Source: Pseudogracilibacillus sp037072025 (GTDB lineage: Bacteria > Bacillota > Bacilli > Bacillales > Amphibacillaceae). From it: a stretch of 64,000 nucleotides of DNA. Positions 16,906-25,839 of the stretch are shown one piece after another. The translations under genes and the position numbers were made by a program. Position 1 is the first letter of the stretch. Every line of letters starts with the position of its first letter. Under the pieces are notes generated by a model that saw nothing but the letters and a program-made list of their open reading frames with translations, was not told the DNA's origin and ran no database searches. The DNA is taken from contig NZ_JAXHDD010000001.1 in assembly GCF_037072025.1 (NCBI RefSeq), positions 1 to 64,000 of the forward strand. The letters run 5' to 3'.

Positions 16906-19590
16906 ATGGCAACAAGAAAATCACGAACAGCAAGAAGGAAACAGAAAAAAACAATGAAAAAGCCTTTATGGAAAAAAGTATTTATGACATTACTCATTAT
17001 ATTTCTTGCCATGGGGATTAGTGGAGTAGGTGTTTTTGCTTACTTTATCGGAACAGCACCAAAACTTGATGTTGAAAAACTGGATGTCCCCTATTCTTCT
17101 CAGTTTTACAATAAAGATGGCGAACCTTTCGCAGATAAAGGTGCAGAGAACAGAATAAAAATAAAATATGATGATTTACCAGATGTTTTAATTGATGCAG
17201 TAACTGCAACAGAGGATGCCAGATTTTTTGAACATAAAGGTATTGATCTCCGAAGAATTGGTGGTGCCATAAAAGCAAATATTCAACACGGTTTTGGTTC
17301 TGAAGGTGCAAGTACCATTACACAACAAGTTGTTGAAAATATGTTTTTAACACCAGAAAAATCAATCAAATTAAAAGTGCAAGAACAGTGGTTAGCATTA
17401 CAACTGGAACGCGAATTTTCAAAGGAACAAATATTGGAAATGTATTTAAATAAAATATTTTACGGAAGTAATGCTTACGGAGTTGCTAAAGCGGCAGAAG
17501 TGTATTTTGGTAAAGAAGATTTACATGATTTAACCTTGATCGAGGCAGCAATGTTAGCCGGTCTTCCACAACGCCCTACTGCTTACAATCCGTTTGAGAA
17601 TCCGGATTTAATGCAAGAACGTGTAGATACAGTTTTAAAACTAATGGTGCGGCATGGGAAAATAACACAAGAAGAAGCAGATGAAGCTCGTCAAATTGAT
17701 GTAGCAAGTGTGTTAACGGATAAAAAGCCAAAATCATTGCCCTATGCTGCCTTTATTCAACAAGTAGAAAAAGAATTAGACGAAAAATTAGAAGGTGTTG
17801 ACATTAACTCAGCAGGATTAAAAATCTATACAACATTGGATAATAGTATTCAAGACCATGTAGAATTTCTTTTAACGGATAGTGAAGAGAACCCGATTCC
17901 TTATCCAGATGAAGATTTCCAAGCTAGTATGTCTGTAGTCGACACAAAAACAGGTGCTATTCGAGCAATTGGTGGGGGCAGAAATCATGAATCTGAAAAT
18001 TATAACTATGCAGTAGATTTAAAACGTCAACCTGGCTCCGTTATAAAACCAATCCTTGCATATGGTCCTGCAATTGAATATGAAAAATGGTCAACATATC
18101 ATCAAATCAATGATGATAAACCTTTTGAAACTGGCGGTAAGCCGATCAGAAACTGGAATCGTCAGTACCAAGGGTGGATGTCCGCACGTTACGCCTTAGC
18201 ACAATCATTAAACGTTCCGGCCGTAAAAACATTTACTGAAATTGGTTCTGATCGTACAAAAGAATTTGCTGAAAGTTTAGGGTTGGAGTTTGCCAGTGAA
18301 GTTCTTGATCCTCGGGATGCTATTGGGGGAACGGAGTCAACAATGACACCGATACAGCTAGCCGGAGCATATAGCGCCTTTGGGAATGAAGGAATTTATA
18401 CAGAACCACATGCTGTTACAAAGGTAGAATTTCCGGATGGATCGGTTGTTGATTTAAAACCAGAGTCTGAAGCAGTAATGGCAGACTACACAGCGTACAT
18501 GGTTACGGATATGTTAAAATCAGTTTTAAGTAGCGGTACAGGTACAAACGCAAACATACCTGAACTTCCTATTGCAGGTAAAACTGGTACGACAGATGGA
18601 CCAAATAACTCGTGGTTTGGGGGGTATTCAACAAATTACTCTATAGGGGTATGGACTGGTTATAAAGATAACAATCGAAATATTGAAGGTTCAGCTACCC
18701 AAATACCACATGCACTTTTTAAAAGCACAATGACGGAAATATCAAAAGACATTGAGACACCTGATTTTGTTAAGCCGGATTCTGTAGTAGAGGTTGCAGT
18801 AGAAAAAGGATCTAATCCACCCGCATTACCAAGTGATCATACGCCAAAAGAAAATATCGTTACAGAGTTATTTGTAAAAGGAACTGAGCCTACATCTGTA
18901 TCCGAAAAATTTGATAAACTTGACCCAGTAAATAATCTTTCGGCAAATTATAACGAAGGAAAACAAGCGATTGAAGTTAGTTGGGATTACGAAAATAAAG
19001 AAGATACGATCTCATTTGAGGTGAACTATAAAGTAGACGATGGCGAATTTAGAGAATTGACCACCACTGAAGATTTAGCTGTTGAGATAGCAGATATTGA
19101 ACCTGATACTACGTACACGATTCAAGTAACTGCAGTAGATACAGAGAATGGTATGCGTAGTGAACCAAAATCAGCTACTGTCAATCTTACTAGTGAAGAG
19201 GATGAAGATGAGGAAGAAACAATTTCTCCTGTCGAAGGCTTACAAGCTAGTTACAATGAAGCTAATTCCTCGATTAACATTCAATGGCAATACAGTGGTG
19301 ATGCACAATTTGAAGTAGATATTAATGGCGAGAAACAAACCGTTCAGTCTAGAAACATTCAAATTGATGGAGTAACACCTGGTAATACGTACAATATTAC
19401 TGTTACACCGATCGTAAATGGAAATCGCGGAGAACCAAGAAGTACTAGTATTACTGTTGATGCTCAAAATGATGATGGCGATGATAATGATCAAAATGAT
19501 AATGAAAACAATAATGACGATGCTCCGGCTCAAGGTAATGATGATGATCAAGAAACTAACAGTGATGATAATGAAGGTAGTGAGGAGTAA
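16906..19590 (+). CDS. ponA: Class A penicillin-binding protein 1 with two fibronectin III domains
   Basis: An 894-residue bifunctional peptidoglycan synthase. A Lys/Arg-rich cytosolic tail is followed by a transmembrane helix (about 25-48), a glycosyltransferase-51 domain (catalytic Glu103 in TEDARFFEHKG) and a transpeptidase domain (Ser378 in PGSVIKP, SLN, KTG at Lys559). Two fibronectin type III domains (about 675-765 and 775-850) and an Asp/Asn-rich tail (855-894) close the protein. It is partner of GpsB. The strongly acidic tail ending DDNEGSEE is longer and more acidic than I would expect for B. subtilis PBP1 and may suit a salt-adapted envelope. Confidence 0.96.
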   Translation: MATRKSRTARRKQKKTMKKPLWKKVFMTLLIIFLAMGISGVGVFAYFIGTAPKLDVEKLDVPYSSQFYNKDGEPFADKGAENRIKIKYDDLPDVLIDAVTATEDARFFEHKGIDLRRIGGAIKANIQHGFGSEGASTITQQVVENMFLTPEKSIKLKVQEQWLALQLEREFSKEQILEMYLNKIFYGSNAYGVAKAAEVYFGKEDLHDLTLIEAAMLAGLPQRPTAYNPFENPDLMQERVDTVLKLMVRHGKITQEEADEARQIDVASVLTDKKPKSLPYAAFIQQVEKELDEKLEGVDINSAGLKIYTTLDNSIQDHVEFLLTDSEENPIPYPDEDFQASMSVVDTKTGAIRAIGGGRNHESENYNYAVDLKRQPGSVIKPILAYGPAIEYEKWSTYHQINDDKPFETGGKPIRNWNRQYQGWMSARYALAQSLNVPAVKTFTEIGSDRTKEFAESLGLEFASEVLDPRDAIGGTESTMTPIQLAGAYSAFGNEGIYTEPHAVTKVEFPDGSVVDLKPESEAVMADYTAYMVTDMLKSVLSSGTGTNANIPELPIAGKTGTTDGPNNSWFGGYSTNYSIGVWTGYKDNNRNIEGSATQIPHALFKSTMTEISKDIETPDFVKPDSVVEVAVEKGSNPPALPSDHTPKENIVTELFVKGTEPTSVSEKFDKLDPVNNLSANYNEGKQAIEVSWDYENKEDTISFEVNYKVDDGEFRELTTTEDLAVEIADIEPDTTYTIQVTAVDTENGMRSEPKSATVNLTSEEDEDEEETISPVEGLQASYNEANSSINIQWQYSGDAQFEVDINGEKQTVQSRNIQIDGVTPGNTYNITVTPIVNGNRGEPRSTSITVDAQNDDGDDNDQNDNENNNDDAPAQGNDDDQETNSDDNEGSEE

Positions 19591-19601
19591 TATCAATTTA
19601 A

Positions 19602-19637
19602 AAAGAGGCTTTCCAAATAGGATCGCCTCTTTTTTCA
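19602..19637. terminator. Bidirectional terminator between ponA and nth
   Basis: AAAGAGGC and GCCTCTTT arms, a 15-nt loop and T tracts on both strands. Convergent ponA and nth stop here. The ypoC gene found at this place in B. subtilis is absent. Confidence 0.85.
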
Positions 19638-19658
19638 TTCACTTAAAAGTAAAAACTT

Positions 19659-20327
19659 TCACGTAGTGTTCGTTGTTATTTCAGCTTTTCTCATTCTCTT
19701 TTTACCTTCTCTACAAACTGTAAGTAAAGGACACTCGTGGCAATTTGGATTAGCGGCCTTACAGTGATATCTACCAAAGAAAATAAACCGATGATGTGAT
19801 ACACTCCACTCATCTTCAGGGATTTTTTTCATTAATGTTTTTTCTACTTCTAAAACAGAATCCTTCCACCTGCAAAATGCCAATCTTTTGGCTACACGTT
19901 CTACATGTGTGTCTACGGCAATTGCTGGTCGATTAAAAGCAACAGACATCACAACATTAGCAGTTTTTCTTCCTACTCCAGCAAGCTGGATTAATTCTTC
20001 TCGAGTTTCGGGAACAACGCCTCCAAAGTCTTCAATTAATTTTTTGCATAACTTTTGAATGTTTTTTGCCTTTGTTCGATATAATCCAATCGACCTGATA
20101 TCATTTTCCAATTCTGTCAAATCTACAACTAAATAATCTTCAGGAGTTTTATATTTTTTAAACAGTGATGTGGTGACATTATTAACGTTCACATCTGTCG
20201 TTTGTGCAGAAAGTAACACGGCAATTAGTAATTCAAATGGATTATCATGGATTAGTTCACAATGAGCATCAGGAAACATTTCCGCCATCTGATCTAAACA
20301 AAAACGTATTTCAGTTTTATTTAGCAC
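19659..20327 (-). CDS. nth: Endonuclease III
   Basis: A 222-residue DNA glycosylase/AP lyase that removes oxidised pyrimidines. The helix-hairpin-helix (LAGVGRKTANVVMS) with catalytic Lys, the Asp in AVDTHVERV and the 4Fe-4S cluster Cys-x6-Cys-x2-Cys-x5-Cys (CKAANPNCHECPLLTVC) are intact. The start is GTG, directly after the dnaD stop TAA, so it relies on the GGAGAGGAG inside dnaD for coupled translation. Confidence 0.96.
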   Translation of the reverse strand: MLNKTEIRFCLDQMAEMFPDAHCELIHDNPFELLIAVLLSAQTTDVNVNNVTTSLFKKYKTPEDYLVVDLTELENDIRSIGLYRTKAKNIQKLCKKLIEDFGGVVPETREELIQLAGVGRKTANVVMSVAFNRPAIAVDTHVERVAKRLAFCRWKDSVLEVEKTLMKKIPEDEWSVSHHRFIFFGRYHCKAANPNCHECPLLTVCREGKKRMRKAEITTNTT

Positions 20328-21011
20328 TTACTCCTCTCCCCCTTCCAACCAATTAAAATAAACAGATGTATCTCTACGCTCAGTATTATATTGCTTGGTA
20401 GCTTGTGTTTTTCTAAAGGACTTACTTTCTTCCCTAGCTTGTTCTACTGTACGTATACCCTTTTTCTTCCACTCTCGTAAAATTCGGTCAATATATTTAA
20501 AATTTAATTTACCCATCAGAACAGATTCACGAAGGGCAGCTTTTATTAAAGAAGGAGCAAGCATATCTTCGTCTAACCATGCATTCACTGTTTCAATTTC
20601 AAATGGAGAAAGTGGTCTACCAAACTCTTGTTCAAAAAGAATAAATATTGTACCTTCTTTTTCCTGCTTGCTTTTTTCTTCTTCATACGTAAACAATTTC
20701 GTCCAAAGTGGCTCTAAACTATACGCCTCACTTAGTTTATTTTGGTCATTACGTAATTCTTTAATTTCCAAAAGACTTTTCTGTATAAGTTTTCGGAGAT
20801 TTTCTACACATTCGGCCTCTGAAATTGTTAAAGACGATGCAATTTCGGAAGGTGTAGGAAATTCATTATTTTGTTGGAGGTATCTATGTATTTGTAATAT
20901 TAATACAACATCTTGTTCATTTAATCCAAGCGATCGATAATCCGTTAATAATTTTATTGGTATAGAAACTTGATTAAGAAAAATTTGTTGATATGAAGAA
21001 TAATATGTCAT
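20328..21011 (-). CDS. dnaD: DNA replication initiation protein DnaD
   Basis: A 227-residue primosomal protein that acts with DnaA, DnaB and DnaI to load helicase. The N-terminal winged-helix domain spans about 1-100 and the C-terminal DDBH2 domain about 120-200, with FGRPLSPFEIETVNAWLDE as its conserved start. It is the first gene of dnaD-nth. In B. subtilis asnS lies upstream; here that place holds repeats. Confidence 0.95.
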   Translation of the reverse strand: MTYYSSYQQIFLNQVSIPIKLLTDYRSLGLNEQDVVLILQIHRYLQQNNEFPTPSEIASSLTISEAECVENLRKLIQKSLLEIKELRNDQNKLSEAYSLEPLWTKLFTYEEEKSKQEKEGTIFILFEQEFGRPLSPFEIETVNAWLDEDMLAPSLIKAALRESVLMGKLNFKYIDRILREWKKKGIRTVEQAREESKSFRKTQATKQYNTERRDTSVYFNWLEGGEE

Positions 21012-21204
21012 TTTTTATTGCACTCCCATAAAACAAGTATACCATGAAAGCAATATTAATTTCAGAAGGCATGATTTAGTAAAACATTCAGTCTAAAACC
21101 AATGATTACAAGATGGGTAGTGTAGAATGGTACTATATTAAGTTAAATCTTACTAAGCAGTTGGAGGAAACTATGACATAACTATTTAATCACCACTAGG
21201 AAAG
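21012..21204. other. Gene-free spacer upstream of dnaD
   Basis: AT-rich, no coding frame. It should contain the dnaD promoter, and GGAGG at 21163 starts no gene of note. No asnS remnant is visible. Confidence 0.4.
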
Positions 21205-21500
21205 AATGACTCGACCTCCAAGATGTCGAGTCGATTTCAAACATGTCGAGTCATTTTCCAAGACGTCGAGTCGATTTCAAACATGTCGAGTCATTCTCCA
21301 AGACGTCGAGTCGATTTCAAACATGTCGAGTCATTCTCCAAGACGTCGAGTCGATTTCAAACATGTCGAGTCATTTTCCAAGATGTCGAGTCGATTTCAA
21401 ACATGTCGAGTCATTTTCCAGGATGTCGAGTCGATTTCAAACATGTCGAGTCATTTTCCAAGATGTCGAGTCGATTCAGAACATGAGGAGTCGTTTCGCA
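21205..21500. repeat. 40-bp tandem repeat array with 20-bp inner period
   Basis: Six full 40-bp units run 21221-21460, preceded by a half unit and followed by one degenerate unit. Each unit has two 20-bp halves that begin with the same 10-mer core (RYGTCGAGTC) and differ in their tail: GATTTCAAAC in one and ATTYTCCAAG in the other. Unit length is constant, and the second and third full units are identical. Open frames across it are an artefact of a stop-free unit whose length is not a multiple of three. Confidence 0.95.
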
Positions 21501-21628
21501 ATATATGCCTTTTCCTGAGATACGGAGTTGATCATATAGACTTTTACATCGCAGTTTATGGAAACTAGCAATAAAGATGAGATATATAAACGAAAGAAAA
21601 ATCCCAACTGATACAAATTTTTATTAAA

Positions 21629-21832
21629 GAGGATGTTCAAAAGTCCGGTAAAAATGTCACTGCGAATTTCGCACGAATGCTTGCTTTTCCGCTCCTTGAA
21701 AAAGGAAAGCACTTTTTCTGCGTGCCAGATCTTTGCTCATGTATTTAAAAGCATACATTCCGCTGACGGGAGCTGCGCCGCCTCGAACTTCTTGGTCCTT
21801 TTTATCCTCCTATTTGAACACGCACTTATAGA
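21629..21832. mobile_element. Hairpin MITE-like element, copy 1
   Basis: About 204 bp beginning AGAGGATGTTCAAAAG and ending TTTGAACACGCACTT. The ends are imperfect inverted repeats sharing GTTCAAAA and TAAAAA/TTTTTA. It is the same family as 40396-40556, with about 45 extra bases in the middle. It encodes no protein, so it would need a transposase in trans. Confidence 0.75.
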
Positions 21833-21900
21833 AATTTGGATAAAGTTCGGATTTATCTATGACTAAAACTTTATTTCTAGCCTAAATATTATTTAAATAG

Positions 21901-23097
21901 TTACTTCTTGATAGAATTACGTACAAATCGATTAATACGCTTGGCTGCATCTTCTAATAAATCCATAGAAGTAGCATATGATAACCTAACATTTTCAGGT
22001 GCGCCAAATCCACTTCCTGGTACTAAAGCAACTTTTTCTTCCTCAAGTAGTGCTGTTACCCATTCATCGACAGAATTAAAGCCACATAGATTTACTGCTT
22101 CTTGCACATTTGGAAAAATGTAAAATGCTCCTTTTGGTTTTACACACGTTATTCCAGGAATTTCATTAATAAGATTATAAAATGTATTTAAACGGTTTGA
22201 AAAAACCTTTTTCATTTCTTTATTTATCTTTAAATTTTCCTCATTGTTTTCATAAGCTGCAAGAGCAGCATATTGTGCAATAGAAGTTGGGTTTGATGTC
22301 GAATGCGAAGCATGGTTTATCATTGCACCGATAATCTCAGAAGATCCGACCGCATAACCAATTCGCCATCCTGTCATTGCATGTGATTTACTTAATCCGT
22401 TGATCACAACAGTTTGTTGTTTTAAGGCATCGGATAAGGATGCAATCGACACATGATCTTCCTCTGTATAAATTAATTTTTCATAGATCTCATCCGAGAT
22501 AATAAGTATATTATGTTTTAAACAAACTTCACCAATTTGCTGTAATTCTTCTTTCGTGTACATCATCCCAGTAGGATTACTTGGCGAATTAATGATAACT
22601 GCCTTCGTTTTTGACGTTATTGCCGCTTCTAGTTGTTCTTTTGTAATTTTAAAATCATTTTTCTCTAAACCTTCAACATATATGGGTTTACCACCAGCCA
22701 ATTTTACTTGTTCAGGATAACTAACCCAATATGGTGTTGGAATAATGACTTCATCATTTTCATTTAATAATACTTGGTATAACGCAAAAAGTGCATATTT
22801 TGCTCCTACAGTAACGATAATTTCATTTAGTTGATAGTCTAATCCGTTATCTTTTTTAAATTTATCTATGATCGCTTTCTTAAGTTCGATAATTCCACCA
22901 GCAGGGGTATATTTTGTCATCCCTTGATCCATTGCTTCTTTAGCTGCTTTTATAATATATTCAGGTGTATTAAAATCGGGTTCTCCAACTCCGAGTCCAA
23001 TTACATCGTACCCTTTGTCTCTTAGTTCTTTGGCTTTCGCGGAGATTGCTAAAGTAGATGAGGGATTAAGCGCTTTTACTTTTTTTGATAAATTCAT
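21901..23097 (-). CDS. aspB: Aspartate aminotransferase
   Basis: A 398-residue class I PLP enzyme converting aspartate and 2-oxoglutarate to oxaloacetate and glutamate. The PLP Lys is in NGLSKSHAMTGWRIGY; the cofactor Asn/Pro motif SPSNPTGMMY and the carboxylate-binding Arg in NVRLSYATS are also present. It follows ypmB by 6 nt, the ypmB-aspB order of B. subtilis. Confidence 0.94.
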   Translation of the reverse strand: MNLSKKVKALNPSSTLAISAKAKELRDKGYDVIGLGVGEPDFNTPEYIIKAAKEAMDQGMTKYTPAGGIIELKKAIIDKFKKDNGLDYQLNEIIVTVGAKYALFALYQVLLNENDEVIIPTPYWVSYPEQVKLAGGKPIYVEGLEKNDFKITKEQLEAAITSKTKAVIINSPSNPTGMMYTKEELQQIGEVCLKHNILIISDEIYEKLIYTEEDHVSIASLSDALKQQTVVINGLSKSHAMTGWRIGYAVGSSEIIGAMINHASHSTSNPTSIAQYAALAAYENNEENLKINKEMKKVFSNRLNTFYNLINEIPGITCVKPKGAFYIFPNVQEAVNLCGFNSVDEWVTALLEEEKVALVPGSGFGAPENVRLSYATSMDLLEDAAKRINRFVRNSIKK

Positions 23098-23103
23098 GTC
23101 ATC

Positions 23104-23640
23104 TTATCCTTTCTCACTGTACTTTCGATATAGTCTAAGCTGTTCATAAACCGTACCGTCCTCTAAAGATATATATTCAATGACGTAACGATTGGATTGG
23201 TCTGTGTACGTTATTTCCCACAATGGCTTATTATTAATCATCGCAGGAGCTGAACCTATTAATGTACAGGTTTTACACTCCGACTCCCACTTTTCTTCAA
23301 TTTGTTCATTCGATATCAATTTATCAGAAGAAATGATAACCATATTTTCTTTCGCGAGAGGTTTATCCAATGGTGCAAAAATATACGATTGTTTTCCATT
23401 CTTATCTGTACCTAGAAGGATATGGTACGCTTCTTCACCTTGAAAGTGAGAAATTTCATGAATACTATTTATATTTGTCTCTTGGAGAACAAATTTCTCC
23501 GTCTTATCTCCATTAACAATTTTACTTTTTTCAATTTGAATATAGGAGTAACCTAGATAAATACAAAGAAATAAAAAAAATAGTGCCAAAAATAGTATCA
23601 ACAATCTTTTCCATTTAAACCAACTAGATAATTGCTTCAT
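23104..23640 (-). CDS. ypmB: YpmB-like membrane-anchored protein
   Basis: A 178-residue protein with one N-terminal helix (about 12-32) and an exported domain of PepSY-like character (DUF5590 in YpmB). No catalytic motif is seen. The assignment relies on size, topology and its place directly before aspB. Function unknown. Confidence 0.75.
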   Translation of the reverse strand: MKQLSSWFKWKRLLILFLALFFLFLCIYLGYSYIQIEKSKIVNGDKTEKFVLQETNINSIHEISHFQGEEAYHILLGTDKNGKQSYIFAPLDKPLAKENMVIISSDKLISNEQIEEKWESECKTCTLIGSAPAMINNKPLWEITYTDQSNRYVIEYISLEDGTVYEQLRLYRKYSEKG

Positions 23641-23685
23641 AATTTATTTATCACTCATTTTTATATAAGATTAGTCACTTTAAAA

Positions 23686-23719
23686 AACTCTTATCTAAAG
23701 CGCAGATAAGAGCTTTTTA
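23686..23719 (-). terminator. Terminator after panD
   Basis: AGCTCTTATCT and AGATAAGAG arms around GCGCTTT, then TTTTTT on the minus strand. It ends the birA/panBCD transcript, so ypmB-aspB need their own promoter. The dinG gene of B. subtilis is missing at this point. Confidence 0.88.
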
Positions 23720-23721
23720 TT

Positions 23722-24105
23722 TTACAATTCAGTAAGTGGTGGTTCTTCTTCTATCAATTGTTCAATTTTATTCTTTTCGTTCATAATTGCAATCTTTGGT
23801 CGATAGTTTGCCAACTTTTCTTCCGATATTAATGTATATGCAATAATAATAACTATATCTTCTTTTTGAACAAGTCTTGCGGCTGCACCGTTTAAACAAA
23901 AAATCCCTGTGCCTCTTTCCCCTGGAATTACATATGTTTCAAGTCTTGCGCCATTATTATTATTTACAATTTGTACTTTTTCATTAGGCAAAATATCTAC
24001 TTGATCCATAATATCCTGGTCGATAGTTACACTTCCAACATAATTTAAATTCGCCTCAGTGACGCGAGCACGATGAATTTTAGATTTCATCATTGTACGA
24101 AACAC
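23722..24105 (-). CDS. panD: Aspartate 1-decarboxylase
   Basis: A 127-residue pyruvoyl enzyme that makes beta-alanine from aspartate for pantothenate. The self-cleavage site Gly24-Ser25 (NYVGSVTID) is intact, as is the catalytic Tyr/Asn region (GERGTGIFCLNGAAARL). It follows panC by 14 nt. Confidence 0.97.
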   Translation of the reverse strand: MFRTMMKSKIHRARVTEANLNYVGSVTIDQDIMDQVDILPNEKVQIVNNNNGARLETYVIPGERGTGIFCLNGAAARLVQKEDIVIIIAYTLISEEKLANYRPKIAIMNEKNKIEQLIEEEPPLTEL

Positions 24106-24119
24106 CTGAACGTGACCCC

Positions 24120-24983
24120 CTAACTAATTCTATCAATAAATGAGCCTTCTTCGTTTAAAATTACATTATCAATTAATCGTGCATTACTGAAATTGACAGC
24201 TACGGCCAAAATAACTTGTTGGTTAATGGTAGTAATGCTTTTTAAATTTGGAAAACTTAATAGTTCAATATAATCAATTTTACCAGACGAATTAATACTA
24301 ATGAACTTTTTTACTTCTTTTATAATAGTAGCAGGATTTTTGATTCCGTCAACTATTAATTTTTGTCCTAATTTTAATCCTAAATAAAGCGATTTTGCTT
24401 CTTTACGTTCTATTTTTGACAAGTAAACATTTCGACTACTTTTAGCCAGTCCATCCCCTTCTCTTATTGTAGGAAGCCCAACTATCTGAACTGGAAAATC
24501 TAACTGCGTAACTAATGTATTTACTACAGCAAATTGCTGCGCATCCTTCAGACCGAAGTATGCATGATTAGGTTGTACAATATGAAATAATTTTGTAAGG
24601 ACTGTAATGACTCCATCAAAATGACCTGGTCTCGATCTACCACAAAGTACATCCGTACCTTGATTAATAGTCATCTTAATTCCCAACTCATCGGGATACA
24701 TGTCATCTACAGTAGGTAAAAATAATATATCAACACCATGTTGTTCCGCCACTTTAGCATCTTGTTGTTCATCTCTAGGATAACGTTCAAAGTCTTCATT
24801 TGGTCCAAACTGTAAAGGATTTACGAAGATACTCATTACAACAATATCATTTTCTTGTTTAGCCTCTTTAACTAAAGACAAATGCCCAGCATGTAAAAAA
24901 CCCATTGTAGGTACAAATCCGATTTTTTTATTAACATTTGCTACTTCTTTCATCATCATTTGAACAGAGCGAATAATTTTCAT
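24120..24983 (-). CDS. panC: Pantothenate synthetase
   Basis: A 287-residue ATP-dependent ligase joining pantoate and beta-alanine. The adenylate-binding HxGH-type motif is in PTMGFLHAGHLSLV, and the KMSKS-like loop in LAKSSRNVYLS. Fifteen nt separate it from panB. Confidence 0.97.
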   Translation of the reverse strand: MKIIRSVQMMMKEVANVNKKIGFVPTMGFLHAGHLSLVKEAKQENDIVVMSIFVNPLQFGPNEDFERYPRDEQQDAKVAEQHGVDILFLPTVDDMYPDELGIKMTINQGTDVLCGRSRPGHFDGVITVLTKLFHIVQPNHAYFGLKDAQQFAVVNTLVTQLDFPVQIVGLPTIREGDGLAKSSRNVYLSKIERKEAKSLYLGLKLGQKLIVDGIKNPATIIKEVKKFISINSSGKIDYIELLSFPNLKSITTINQQVILAVAVNFSNARLIDNVILNEEGSFIDRIS

Positions 24984-24998
24984 GTTTAAATACCTACT

Positions 24999-25826
24999 TT
25001 ATACTTTTGGTAAGATACCCATATTCTTTATTTTGTACGTATGTTCCTCCAACGGAAAATTGTTGTTTTTTACATCCTCTACATAATTTGCAATGGCTTG
25101 AGTCCCATATAGATTCAAATTTGCATACGTTTTAACAAATTTAGGAAGTCTTTCAACACCATATTGTAAGATATCATGGTAAACTAACACCTGACCGTCA
25201 CAGTCTGCACCTGCGCCGATGCCAATTGTAGGGATATTGATTGTTTCTGTTACAAGCTTACCAAGTTCCTTTGGGATACATTCTAATACGATTGCTGCAG
25301 CACCAGAGGATTCAAACCGCTTTGCATCTTCAAGTATTTTTTTACTATCTGCTTCATCTTTCCCTTGTACGCGAAATCCGCCTAACACATTAACAGTTTG
25401 TGGTGTAAGTCCTAAATGTCCGATAATAGGAATACCCCCATCAGTAAGTCGCTTCGTTAAGGTCAGCGTTTCTTCCGTCGCACCTTCAATCTTAATTGCT
25501 TGAGCATCGGTTTCTTGAAACAGCTTAGTCGCATTTTTAATCGAATCTTCAAGCGATGCATGATAAGACATAAAAGGCATATCAACAGCAACGAATGTAT
25601 TCTTTGCACCACGTCTTACCGCTTTAGCATGATGGATCATATCGTCCAACGTTACTTGTGTAGTAGATGAATAACCTAAAACAGTATTCCCTAGTGAGTC
25701 ACCGACTAAAATACAATCTACACTAGCCTCTTCAACTTGCTTTGCTGACGGATAATCATAAGCTGTAATCATCGTAATTTTTTCGTTATTATGCTTCATT
25801 TTTAAAAAATCTGTAATGGTTAACAT
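24999..25826 (-). CDS. panB: 3-methyl-2-oxobutanoate hydroxymethyltransferase
   Basis: A 275-residue TIM-barrel enzyme that makes ketopantoate. It shows MITAYDYPSA, VGDSLGNTVLGY (metal-binding Asp), VDMPFMSY and the IGIGAGADCDGQVLV segment. I use the ATG at 25826 with an AAGGGGG ribosome binding site; the upstream extension overlaps birA and has no family match. Confidence 0.96.
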   Translation of the reverse strand: MLTITDFLKMKHNNEKITMITAYDYPSAKQVEEASVDCILVGDSLGNTVLGYSSTTQVTLDDMIHHAKAVRRGAKNTFVAVDMPFMSYHASLEDSIKNATKLFQETDAQAIKIEGATEETLTLTKRLTDGGIPIIGHLGLTPQTVNVLGGFRVQGKDEADSKKILEDAKRFESSGAAAIVLECIPKELGKLVTETINIPTIGIGAGADCDGQVLVYHDILQYGVERLPKFVKTYANLNLYGTQAIANYVEDVKNNNFPLEEHTYKIKNMGILPKV

Positions 25827-25839
25827 TATTTTTTCCCCC

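Noticed and set aside
19240..19638. 132-codon hydrophobic frame opposite the ponA 3' end
   Set aside because: The antisense of an Asp/Asn-rich coding stretch reads as Ile/Val; no ribosome binding site and it crosses the ponA terminator.
21221..21500. CRISPR array
   Set aside because: Units are directly tandem with no variable spacers, and no cas genes are near.
21206..21568. Three overlapping plus-strand open frames with repeating peptides across the 40-bp array
   Set aside because: The unit has no stop in any phase and is not a multiple of three long, so every frame is open by construction. There is no ribosome binding site, and no protein-like composition outside the repeat.
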